In this document: in pieces, positions 7,467-15,599 of the stretch
Layout: each line of letters begins with the position of its first letter
How positions within the stretch are numbered: the stretch's first letter is position 1
Assembly (NCBI GenBank): GCA_009377605.1
Contig: WHTT01000062.1
Span: 1-37,883 of the forward strand
Direction of reading: 5' to 3'
DNA length: 37,883 nucleotides
Source: Luteitalea sp.
Lineage (GTDB): Bacteria; Acidobacteriota; Vicinamibacteria; Vicinamibacterales; Vicinamibacteraceae
The notes under the pieces: model-generated
Seen by the model: only the letters and a program-made list of their open reading frames with translations
The model's database searches: none
What the model was told of the DNA's origin: nothing
Position numbers and translations under genes: made by a program

Positions 7467-8024
7467 TTACCGCTGCGCGCCGCGGATCTCGTTCATATTG
7501 TGGATGGAGACCCCCATAGAGGCAGTCGTAAGGGCAATGCCCAGAATGATTGCTGTCTTTCGGTGGCCGCTTTTGGACAGCTTGCGGATGGTCCAATCCA
7601 GCCCTGCCGCCGTGCCTAGCTTCATCGAGGCGAGCACCAGCGGATCGTCTGCGGCCCAGCGCATGAACGGGTTGGCTTCTTTGACGGTACCCGTTCCGAT
7701 GCCGTACGTCGTCGTGCTGAGATCCATGACCTGTGACGCCAGCATGCCGACGCGGACGGCTGTAAACAGCGGATCGTCTTCGGTCGGACCTGGTGTCCAG
7801 CTCGCTCGCGGGATCGGTGGGAACTGATTGGCCGTTCCGGCCACTGCCGCCCCTCGCTCCATTTCCGTTGAGATCGCTGCCAGGCGATCCTCCACTTCTG
7901 AGACCGCCGTGCCCTTGTCCTGGGGCGTCGAGACCACCGCTTCCTGTTCTGCTTCTGCCAAGACCGGCGCGCCAAAGCACAGTACGCCAACAAGCGGCAG
8001 TCCAACGATTGAGAGATTTCGCAT
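7467..8024 (-). CDS. exported hypothetical protein with DUF5658-like C-terminal membrane segment
   Basis: A 185-residue protein. MRNLSIVGLPLVGVLCFG with a cleavage-type APVLAEAE is a signal peptide. A polar linker follows, then a C-terminal half with VGMLASQVMDLSTTTYGIG, VKEANPFMRWAADDP and TAIILGIALTTASMGVSIHN, about two or three helices. The arrangement D-xx-TT-x-EANP-(helix) resembles the small DUF5658 membrane family; this is a weak match by pattern only. Function unknown. A sigma-54-like site lies about 56-70 bp upstream. Confidence 0.65.
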   Translation of the reverse strand: MRNLSIVGLPLVGVLCFGAPVLAEAEQEAVVSTPQDKGTAVSEVEDRLAAISTEMERGAAVAGTANQFPPIPRASWTPGPTEDDPLFTAVRVGMLASQVMDLSTTTYGIGTGTVKEANPFMRWAADDPLVLASMKLGTAAGLDWTIRKLSKSGHRKTAIILGIALTTASMGVSIHNMNEIRGAQR

Positions 8025-8079
8025 ATGCGTCTGTTACACCCTGTTTCCTATGAATCCGATCGAGCGCCATTACACGTAG

Positions 8080-8095
8080 GCAAATGCTGTACCCG
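8080..8095 (-). promoter_or_regulatory. possible sigma-54 promoter for the gene at 7467-8024
   Basis: On the minus strand GGGTACAGCATTTGCC has GG and GC separated by exactly 10 bases, as in TTGGCAC-N5-TTGC promoters, with T for C at one -24 position. Transcription would start near 8068, about 44 nt before ATG 8024. A sigma-54 activator gene occurs in the window (34440-35852), but no link is shown. Confidence 0.35.
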
Positions 8096-8364
8096 GCTTC
8101 AGTTGGCACAGTGCCGGACGGTTTTCCGCGACAAACAGTGGGTTCTTCTAAGCAATTAGAAACGGCCGGAGCGCGCAGTCAGGATTCGTTCTCAGGCACT
8201 GCCGGATTTTCCCCAGTTTCGAAGGGCGCTCTCTCGGTGAAACAGTTCAGCTTGCGGCAGGACTTTAGTAGCACGGGAAAGCGACCTATGGTCTGTTCGT
8301 GCGCAGGCCGAAAATACCCAGCTTGCGAGCCGACGTCATGAGCGGGACGATGGTGCAGTGGACG
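8096..8364. other. intergenic stretch without recognised gene
   Basis: No convincing coding frame is seen. Two similar short segments occur at 8105-8126 and 8195-8215 (GGCACAGTGCCGGA... and GGCACTGCCGGATTTTCC), as does a small hairpin, TTCTAA-GCAA-TTAGAA, at 8146-8161. They may be regulatory sites or chance. Confidence 0.3.
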
Positions 8365-8393
8365 TTGACCTAACTCATCAATTGAGCTATGGT
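8365..8393 (+). promoter_or_regulatory. candidate sigma-70 promoter
   Basis: TTGACC (8365-8370), a 17-bp spacer, then TATGGT (8388-8393). Spacing is ideal and the -35 is near consensus. It would drive the small gene at 8560-8823 with a leader of about 160 nt, and argues against the in-frame ATG at 8389 as the start, since that lies in the -10 element. Confidence 0.4.
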
Positions 8394-8559
8394 GAAGACG
8401 TTTGTCCCCGCAAGCGGTCTGTGCCGTTTTGGGGGAGGATGGGCCCGGACAGTTCGTGCTCGACGCGGTCACCAGTGCCTGTTGCTCGGGACGCACGGAA
8501 CGAAAGTCGCGAGCTCCCGCCCTATTTGTGCACAGCCCCGCCCGAGAAGCCGAGCGTCG

Positions 8560-8823
8560 ATGCGAAAACAGCAGCAAATTGGCGAGCACTGGATCGTGGA
8601 TCAACTTCACACGCTGGCGGGCGAGAAGGGCGCCCGTGTGTCCGCCACGGAATGGTCGGACGCCAGGGATCTCACCCGGCTCTTGATTGCCAGGCTGAAT
8701 GGCAAACAGCTGATGGAGACATTCACACTGGGTGAGCTCGAGGATCTCGCGGCACACGACGAGACGCAGGCCGACGTTCGGAGGCGGCTACAGACGCTGA
8801 TCGCGCGCGCGCTCACGTCGTGA
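8560..8823 (+). CDS. hypothetical protein, 87 residues
   Basis: The frame encodes MRKQQQIGEHWIVDQLHTLA, then SDARDLTRLLIARLNGKQLM, FTLGELEDLAAHDETQAD and a helical end VRRRLQTLIARALTS. It is predicted to be a compact, soluble, all-helical protein without a membrane segment. The frame is open further upstream to 8389, but the residues before 8560 are Arg/Cys/Pro-rich noise, so ATG 8560 is chosen. The ribosome site is weak (GAGAAG). No family recognised. Confidence 0.5.
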   Translation: MRKQQQIGEHWIVDQLHTLAGEKGARVSATEWSDARDLTRLLIARLNGKQLMETFTLGELEDLAAHDETQADVRRRLQTLIARALTS

Positions 8824-8850
8824 AGGTCGGCACCGCACCGCTGCTACGGG

Positions 8851-9037
8851 ACGAGAAGGGCAGGGTCGGCGTTGGGGCTGACGACGTCAGTGACGAGTGA
8901 CGGGCAGGACCAACTTCGGGGCTGACGACCTACGCCGAGCTCGGAGCTTCCAGCGTGGGCGCTGGTCGTTAGCCCCCGCGTCGACCCTGCCCTGCTCGTC
9001 ACTCGTCACTCGTCACTCGTCACTCGTCACTCGTCAC
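8851..9037. repeat. nested inverted repeat ending in a 7-bp tandem array
   Basis: Left arm copies at 8851-8885 and 8890-8930 are similar to each other (GGGCAGG...GGGGCTGACGAC) and are imperfect reverse complements of a right arm at 8963-9006. The right arm runs into six perfect head-to-tail copies of TCGTCAC (8996-9037); two copies of the complementary unit (GTGACGA/GTGACGG) sit in the left arm at 8890-8903. The array stops 6 bp from the ggt stop codon. It could act as a bidirectional terminator or be a small non-autonomous element. Confidence 0.75.
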
Positions 9038-9043
9038 TTTGTT

Positions 9044-10918
<1,875 letters not shown>

Positions 10919-10921
10919 AGT

Positions 10922-11806
10922 CTACCGCAACGGCTGCCGACTGATGAGCTCCTCATACCACCGTTTCTCGAACGCTCGCTCGAAGTCGGAGAGGTCTCGA
11001 GCGAACGTGGCGCGGAAGTTGGACTGCCGGTCATCGGAGGAAGCAAAGCGCGCGAAGTACTCGGACACCTTCTCGAAGCCGTACTGCTGGATGAGGAGCT
11101 CTGCGCCCAGAAAGGCCTGCGTATAGAGCGGCACGTCGTGGTACGTGCGTTGTGCTGCGACCCACTGCGGGAACGTGGCGAGCTCGTCGAGCGGGGCCGG
11201 TGTGAGCCCAGGCGGCGCGGATGCGAGCCGCTCCAGCAGGTGCCGGCGCGACTCTCCGTACGACATGTAGCCCAATGCGGCCGTCGTTTGAAAGGCCACC
11301 CAGTCCGCGACGCCTTCACGGAGCCACTGATCCGACCGACCACGCTCGCCGCCAGCCAGCACGTACTGGACCGAGTGGGTGAGCTCGTGAGCAAGCAGCC
11401 GCACGCGGTCCGGCCACGGTAGCGTGTCGAGGATGCCGGCGTTGGCCAGGATCGCGCGAGCGCCTCCAATCGCGCCAAACGCCGACGCGTCGCGCGCCAG
11501 CTCGCGGGGGTAGCCAATCGACAAGAGGCCGGCTTCGAAGCTGCGCCGATTGGCAAACAGCACGAGCGTGACCTCTGGACGGGGCAGCTTCAGCTCGCTC
11601 TCCAGGACATCGACGATTGCCGCGAGGGCGGTGGGGTAGTCCTCTAGGGTATCTGGAGCGGAGGCCTGCTGTTGAGCGCCCGGGCCAGCGATTGGGACGA
11701 ACGTCGGCTCGAGGAGCGGCTGAGCGCACGCGGGCCAAAACACGACGGCGACCGACACCAGCGCCCTGCGGGCGCCGCGCGCCGCAAGACCCCCTGCGAT
11801 CGGCAT
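10922..11806 (-). CDS. exported zinc peptidase-like protein (HExxH gluzincin)
   Basis: 294 residues from ATG 11806. The N-terminus RALVSVAVVFWPACAQP is a signal sequence; the Cys in PACAQ could even be a lipidation site. HELTHSVQY (140-148) is the zinc-binding HExxH, and WLREGVADWVAF, about 27 residues on, gives the third ligand Glu. The arrangement resembles peptidase MA-like/DUF2268-type gluzincins. A second such protein is at 2950-3879 but they share little beyond the motifs. It lies directly upstream of ggt (3-bp gap), suggesting joint expression and perhaps extracellular peptide processing. No strong ribosome site; the frame stays open upstream, so the start is moderately sure. Confidence 0.75.
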   Translation of the reverse strand: MPIAGGLAARGARRALVSVAVVFWPACAQPLLEPTFVPIAGPGAQQQASAPDTLEDYPTALAAIVDVLESELKLPRPEVTLVLFANRRSFEAGLLSIGYPRELARDASAFGAIGGARAILANAGILDTLPWPDRVRLLAHELTHSVQYVLAGGERGRSDQWLREGVADWVAFQTTAALGYMSYGESRRHLLERLASAPPGLTPAPLDELATFPQWVAAQRTYHDVPLYTQAFLGAELLIQQYGFEKVSEYFARFASSDDRQSNFRATFARDLSDFERAFEKRWYEELISRQPLR

Positions 11807-12154
11807 GTCGTCAGTCTGCCATGGACAGCAGGTAGGGGGGCAGGGGCACATCAGCACAATGTTGTCGCGCCGGTCCTGAACAGGGTTATCATCAGGGGCT
11901 GTTTGGTGCTGTGGACGCGTTGGGTTTGCGGCCACGCGCGCGGCGCAGGCTTCGGACCGCAACACTCGGCTCGCCTCCCCTCGGGCCGTGCGGAAGGCGC
12001 TGCTATATCTGTGGATGGGTCCATCGGTCGCCGGGGACGGCCGCCTTCGCGCGATGATCGTCACATCCGATGTGCTCGAGCGATGTTCGTCATGCCCTTC
12101 GTCGGCCCGCTCGCGTGCGGCCCGGCGGGTCACGACTGCCTAGGGGGAGGCGAC
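11807..12154. other. divergent intergenic region between HExxH gene and FHA-GGDEF gene
   Basis: No credible gene. A possible plus-strand promoter is TTGTCG (11862-11867), 18 bp, TTATCA (11886-11891). AGGGGGAGG (12142-12150) is the ribosome site of the next gene. Confidence 0.3.
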
Positions 12155-13120
12155 GTGACAGACAGAGCTAACTGGCCGGATCCACGCTCGGCGACCGACG
12201 TGCTGCCGCTCGCCTCGAGCATGGAAATGACGGTCCATGACTCGGCGCTCGGCGAACAGTATCGCGGGCGTGGCGCCGAGGCGAATCTCATCGTCATCGC
12301 ACACCCGGATCCCCGGTCGCTTGGCCGACGCTATCGCGTCACGCCGGGCTCGGTGTTGGAGATCGGGCGGTCGTTGCAGACCGAGATCAGCTTTCCCGAG
12401 GTGCCGTCGATTTCGCGCCGCCATGCACGACTGACCTACCGTGACGATGTCATCATGCTGGCGGATCTCGGGAGCCGCAACGGCACCTACCTCAATGAGG
12501 AGCAGGTGGTGGAGGCTCGGCCGCTCCAAAGTGGCGACCGCTTTCAGGTGGGTGCCGTGGTCTTCAAGTTCTTGCACGAGGCGGATACCGAGAACGCCTA
12601 CCACGAGGCCATTTACGAGCTCGTCATTCGCGACGGGCTCACGAACCTGTACAACCGCCGCAAGTTCCAGCAGGAGCTCGAGCGAGAGTTTGCACGAGCA
12701 CGACGTTACGGCCGGGCCCTCGCGCTGGTGCTCTTCGACGTCGACCACTTCAAGCGCATCAACGATACATTCGGACATCTCGGCGGCGATGCCGTGCTCC
12801 GTGGCTTGGCGCGCGCGGTCGAGGAGCTCATTCGACAGGAGCAGGTGCTCGCGCGCGTGGGAGGGGAGGAGTTCGCGGTGCTGTGCCCCGAGACCAATGC
12901 CGACGGCGCGCGCGCGCTCGCCGAGAAGCTGCGCAAGGTGATCGAGCGGCTCGCCTTCAGTGGTTCCGGCACGACCAGCCGCATCACCTGCTCGTTTGGT
13001 GTCGCGGTGCTGGAGGATTCAATGCCGCACCCTGATGGGTTGTACGCGGCTGCCGATCGCGCGCTCTACCTCGCCAAAGCCGGCGGCCGTAACCACGTCG
13101 TCGTCGCCGACCGCGGCTAG
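12155..13120 (+). CDS. FHA domain-containing diguanylate cyclase (GGDEF)
   Basis: 321 residues from GTG 12155, which has AGGGGGAGG just upstream. Residues about 45-140 form an FHA phosphothreonine-binding domain (LEIGRS, SISRRHARLTY, DLGSRNGTYLN). Residues about 155-320 form a GGDEF domain: DGLTNLYNRRKF, LVLFDVDHFKRINDTFGHLG and the active-site GGEEF at 236-240, so c-di-GMP synthesis from two GTP is expected. The inhibitory I-site RxxD is altered: residues 227-230 read RQEQ, so product feedback may be lost. No membrane helix, so cytoplasmic. The FHA part suggests control by Ser/Thr phosphorylation, of interest because three Ser/Thr kinases are encoded nearby. Confidence 0.92.
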   Translation: MTDRANWPDPRSATDVLPLASSMEMTVHDSALGEQYRGRGAEANLIVIAHPDPRSLGRRYRVTPGSVLEIGRSLQTEISFPEVPSISRRHARLTYRDDVIMLADLGSRNGTYLNEEQVVEARPLQSGDRFQVGAVVFKFLHEADTENAYHEAIYELVIRDGLTNLYNRRKFQQELEREFARARRYGRALALVLFDVDHFKRINDTFGHLGGDAVLRGLARAVEELIRQEQVLARVGGEEFAVLCPETNADGARALAEKLRKVIERLAFSGSGTTSRITCSFGVAVLEDSMPHPDGLYAAADRALYLAKAGGRNHVVVADRG

Positions 13121-13130
13121 GGCCGCGGTC
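13109..13130 (+). terminator. hairpin across the FHA-GGDEF stop codon
   Basis: A perfect 9-bp GC stem (GACCGCGGC / GCCGCGGTC) with loop TAGG includes the stop codon of the GGDEF gene. There is no T-run after it, so it is not a classical intrinsic terminator, but it could pause polymerase or protect the transcript end before thyX. Confidence 0.4.
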
Positions 13131-13146
13131 ATACTGCCCACTACTG

Positions 13147-13959
13147 ATGCCCTATCGCGTTGAGGTCCTCCTCGACAGCGTTTCGCCCGCCGGATGTCGG
13201 TTGACGACGTTCGTCCTCACGTATCCACGCTTTGTGCATGCGGAGCTGCTGACGCACCGGGTGTTCAGCCGCAACTCCTCCAGCTCGCGGGCCATTCCGG
13301 TCAGGAAGCTCGTCGAGCAGGTGGTCACCGAGCCCGCGGTGCCCGTCTGGTGGGGGAAGAACCAGGCGGGGATGCAGGCGCGGGAGGAGCTGGCGTCGAT
13401 CGAACAAGAGGAAGCTCGACGCCTCTGGCTCGAGGCGCGCGACCAGGCCGTGGCGACCGCGGGCCGCCTTCTGGAGCTGGGCGGCCACAAGCAGATCGTC
13501 AATCGAATGCTCGAGCCGTGGATGTGGATCACGGTGGTCTTGTCCGGCACGACGTATGAGAACTTCTTTGCCCTCAGATGTCATCGAGACGCACAGCCGG
13601 AGCTGCGCACACTGGCCGAGATGATGCGCGGGGCGTACGAGCAATCGACGCCCCAGCCGGTCCCGGCGGGCGCGTGGCACCTGCCGTTCATCCGTGACGA
13701 CGACCGGGAGGTACCGTCGGAGGTGCAGCGCAAGGTCGCGGTTGCGCGCTGCGCGCGCGTGAGCTATCTCACGCACTTCGGACAGCGCGATATCCAGAAG
13801 GATGTCGACCTCTACGAGCGCCTGCTGGCCGATCGGCACATGAGCCCCTTCGAGCACGTCGCCACCGCCTGCGCCGAGGCCGTGCGCGACGGCAACTTCG
13901 TGGGCTGGAAGCAGTACCGGAGCCTCGTGGAGGCGGGTGAAGCACTCGTGAGCCGTTAG
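13147..13959 (+). CDS. thyX: FAD-dependent thymidylate synthase (ThyX), divergent signature
   Basis: A 270-residue flavoprotein that would methylate dUMP to dTMP using methylene-tetrahydrofolate, NADPH and FAD. The ThyX motif RHRx7S appears as THRVFSRNSSS (Thr36-His37-Arg38), with Thr for the first Arg and the stretch SSSSRAIP after it. Other landmarks are GGHKQIVNRMLEPW, TYENFFALRCH and HMSPFEHVA near the C-terminus, all expected in ThyX. ATG 13147 lies 26 bp after the GGDEF gene. The stop overlaps that of the convergent DUF190 gene. The altered signature places it in a divergent subgroup; activity is likely but not certain. Confidence 0.85.
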   Translation: MPYRVEVLLDSVSPAGCRLTTFVLTYPRFVHAELLTHRVFSRNSSSSRAIPVRKLVEQVVTEPAVPVWWGKNQAGMQAREELASIEQEEARRLWLEARDQAVATAGRLLELGGHKQIVNRMLEPWMWITVVLSGTTYENFFALRCHRDAQPELRTLAEMMRGAYEQSTPQPVPAGAWHLPFIRDDDREVPSEVQRKVAVARCARVSYLTHFGQRDIQKDVDLYERLLADRHMSPFEHVATACAEAVRDGNFVGWKQYRSLVEAGEALVSR

Positions 13960-14330
13960 GCCCCTCGCCCGCGCGGCTCGTCCGTCGATTTCTGCGGCGC
14001 GCGATACAGCACCACCTCCGCACGCTCGACGGTCACGAGGCCTTCCTCAATCATCGTGTCGAGGTCGGGCAGGAACGACTCGATTTTTTCCGGGGCGTCG
14101 ACGATCTCAATCACCACAGGGAGGTCTTCGGACAGGCGCAGAATCTTCGTGGTGTGCACGCGGCTGTGCGCGCCGAAGCCCATGAAGCCCTTCCAGACGG
14201 TGGCGCCCGCCAGACCGCGCTGGCGCGCCTCCTCGACGATGGCCTCGTAGAGCGGCCGGCCGTGCCAGCGGTCGGTCTCGCCAATGAAGATTCGCAGCAG
14301 CCTCCCTTCCCTGGGAATCCGCACGAGCAC
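13956..14330 (-). CDS. DUF190 domain protein, CrcB partner
   Basis: A 124-residue soluble protein of the DUF190 family, GlnB-like ferredoxin-fold proteins commonly encoded beside crcB. Visible landmarks are LLRIFIGETDRWHGRPLYEA, WKGFMGFGAHSRVHT, LPVVIEIVDAPEKIESFLP and MIEEGLVTVERAEVV. It starts at GTG 14330, one base after the crcB stop, so the pair is one transcription unit. Its role with fluoride export is unknown; a regulatory role is inferred only from fold and neighbourhood. Confidence 0.85.
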   Translation of the reverse strand: MLVRIPREGRLLRIFIGETDRWHGRPLYEAIVEEARQRGLAGATVWKGFMGFGAHSRVHTTKILRLSEDLPVVIEIVDAPEKIESFLPDLDTMIEEGLVTVERAEVVLYRAPQKSTDEPRGRGA

Positions 14331-14331
14331 C

Positions 14332-14706
14332 TCACAGAAGTCGGGTCAGGGTCAAGCCAAGCCAGAGGGCGGCCACCCCGCCGACGACCTGGCCGACTGC
14401 GTTGAACGCCGCGCGCCCCATCTCGCCGTCCCGAAGGAGTTGCAGGCTCTCGAACGAAAAGCTCGAGAACGTCGTGAAGCCGCCCAGGAGGCCGATCAGG
14501 AGAAACACCCGAGTGGAAGGGCCGAGGACGAAGCGCTCCTCGGCTAGCCCAAACGTCACACCGAAGAGAAAGCACCCGAGGAGGTTCACGACGAACGTGC
14601 CCCACGGAAAGAACGGCGCGACGCAATTCATCACGAAGCCAGCCAGCGCGTAGCGGCCCGCAGCGCCAAGAGCGCCGCCGACGGCGATGAGGATCCACGT
14701 GCGCAC
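14332..14706 (-). CDS. crcB: fluoride exporter CrcB (Fluc)
   Basis: A 124-residue four-helix membrane protein that forms a dual-topology dimeric fluoride channel. ILIAVGGALGAAGRYALAGF is the first helix with the GxxGxxxRY motif; PWGTFVVNLLGCFLFGV carries the conserved GT-x-VN-x-LG; GLLGGFTTFSSFSFE carries the GGxTTFSTF motif with its Phe box. The length is the family norm. GTG 14706 is chosen because it gives the canonical N-terminus; the frame is open to 14781. No fluoride riboswitch was recognised upstream. Confidence 0.9.
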   Translation of the reverse strand: MRTWILIAVGGALGAAGRYALAGFVMNCVAPFFPWGTFVVNLLGCFLFGVTFGLAEERFVLGPSTRVFLLIGLLGGFTTFSSFSFESLQLLRDGEMGRAAFNAVGQVVGGVAALWLGLTLTRLL

Positions 14707-14945
14707 CGCGAGCGCAGTGTAGCATGCGGCCCGTATCCCGATGTCCGTCCAATACTCGAGCTTAGTTCCGACGCCCGTCATCTTGTTCGGCGAGCGACGA
14801 CAAAGCGTTACAAGCTGTAGGTGCGCGGGAGCGCGGCGCGGCGGTGCCAGCGCGTTGCGCCGCGCTTCGGCAGCGCGGGGAGGAGCGCGCGGTGATTTCG
14901 TCCGGACTAGCGCAACAAGAGACCAACACTCGCACCGTCGGCGCC

Positions 14946-15581
14946 ATGAGCGTTACAGAAACGCTGCTCGCGCGTGGGCGCGCCGGCGATCCCGATGCCA
15001 TCAATCTGCTGTTCGAACGCTGCCTGCCGCCGCTCGCGCGGTGGGCGCACGGACGGGTCCCGGCATTTGCGCGCGATCTGGTCGAGACGAACGACATTGT
15101 CCAGGACACGGTGCTGCGCACGCTGCGGCGCCTGGATCAGTTCGAGTGCCGGCACGCCGGCGGCCTGCTGGCCTATCTCAGACAGGCCGTCGAGAATCGC
15201 ATTCGCGATGTCATTCGCCGAGCGCGGCGGCGGCCGATGTGCGCCGAGATCTCGGAGGAGCAGCTCGACAGTCAAGCGTCGCCCCTCGAGGTGGCGATAG
15301 GTCGGGAGGCGGTCGAGCGCTACGAGGTGGCGCTGTCGCAGCTCAAGCCATCGGATCGTGAGCTGATTGTCGCGCGTGTGGAGCTGCAATACACGTTTCG
15401 GGACATGGTTGGGTTGCTCGGCAAGCCGAGCCCAGACGCCGCCCGCGTCGCCGTGAGCCGAGCGTTGCTACGACTCGCTCGAGTGATGGTCAGCCTTCCC
15501 GCCGGCGCTCGTCGGCAGGACGAGAATGCGCGCGACGACGACGCCTCACGGGAGGAGATTGGCGCTCGGTCGGCGGTTTGA
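14946..15581 (+). CDS. ECF-family sigma factor linked to the kinase cluster
   Basis: 211 residues. The N-terminal region 2 includes DPDAINLLFERCLPPLARWA, DLVETNDIVQDTVLRTLRRL and AYLRQAVENRIRDVIRRARR (region 2.1-2.4). The C-terminal region 4 covers ALSQLKPSDRELIVARVELQ, then YTFRDMVGLLGKPSPDAARV and AVSRALLRLAR. No anti-sigma gene is adjacent. Instead a transmembrane Ser/Thr kinase starts 18 bp downstream, an arrangement known for ECF groups paired with Ser/Thr kinases, where phosphorylation may replace anti-sigma control. ATG 14946 gives a normal N-terminus; the frame is open further upstream but that part is low-complexity. The acidic/basic C-terminal tail after region 4 is about 30 residues. 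Confidence 0.85.
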   Translation: MSVTETLLARGRAGDPDAINLLFERCLPPLARWAHGRVPAFARDLVETNDIVQDTVLRTLRRLDQFECRHAGGLLAYLRQAVENRIRDVIRRARRRPMCAEISEEQLDSQASPLEVAIGREAVERYEVALSQLKPSDRELIVARVELQYTFRDMVGLLGKPSPDAARVAVSRALLRLARVMVSLPAGARRQDENARDDDASREEIGARSAV

Positions 15582-15599
15582 GGCGGAGCTTCAGTACGC

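Noticed and set aside
14707-14945. Fluoride riboswitch before crcB
   Set aside because: The minus-strand leader has a GCTCGCC...GATGACGGGC stretch but not the conserved crcB-motif pairing; no riboswitch could be built convincingly.
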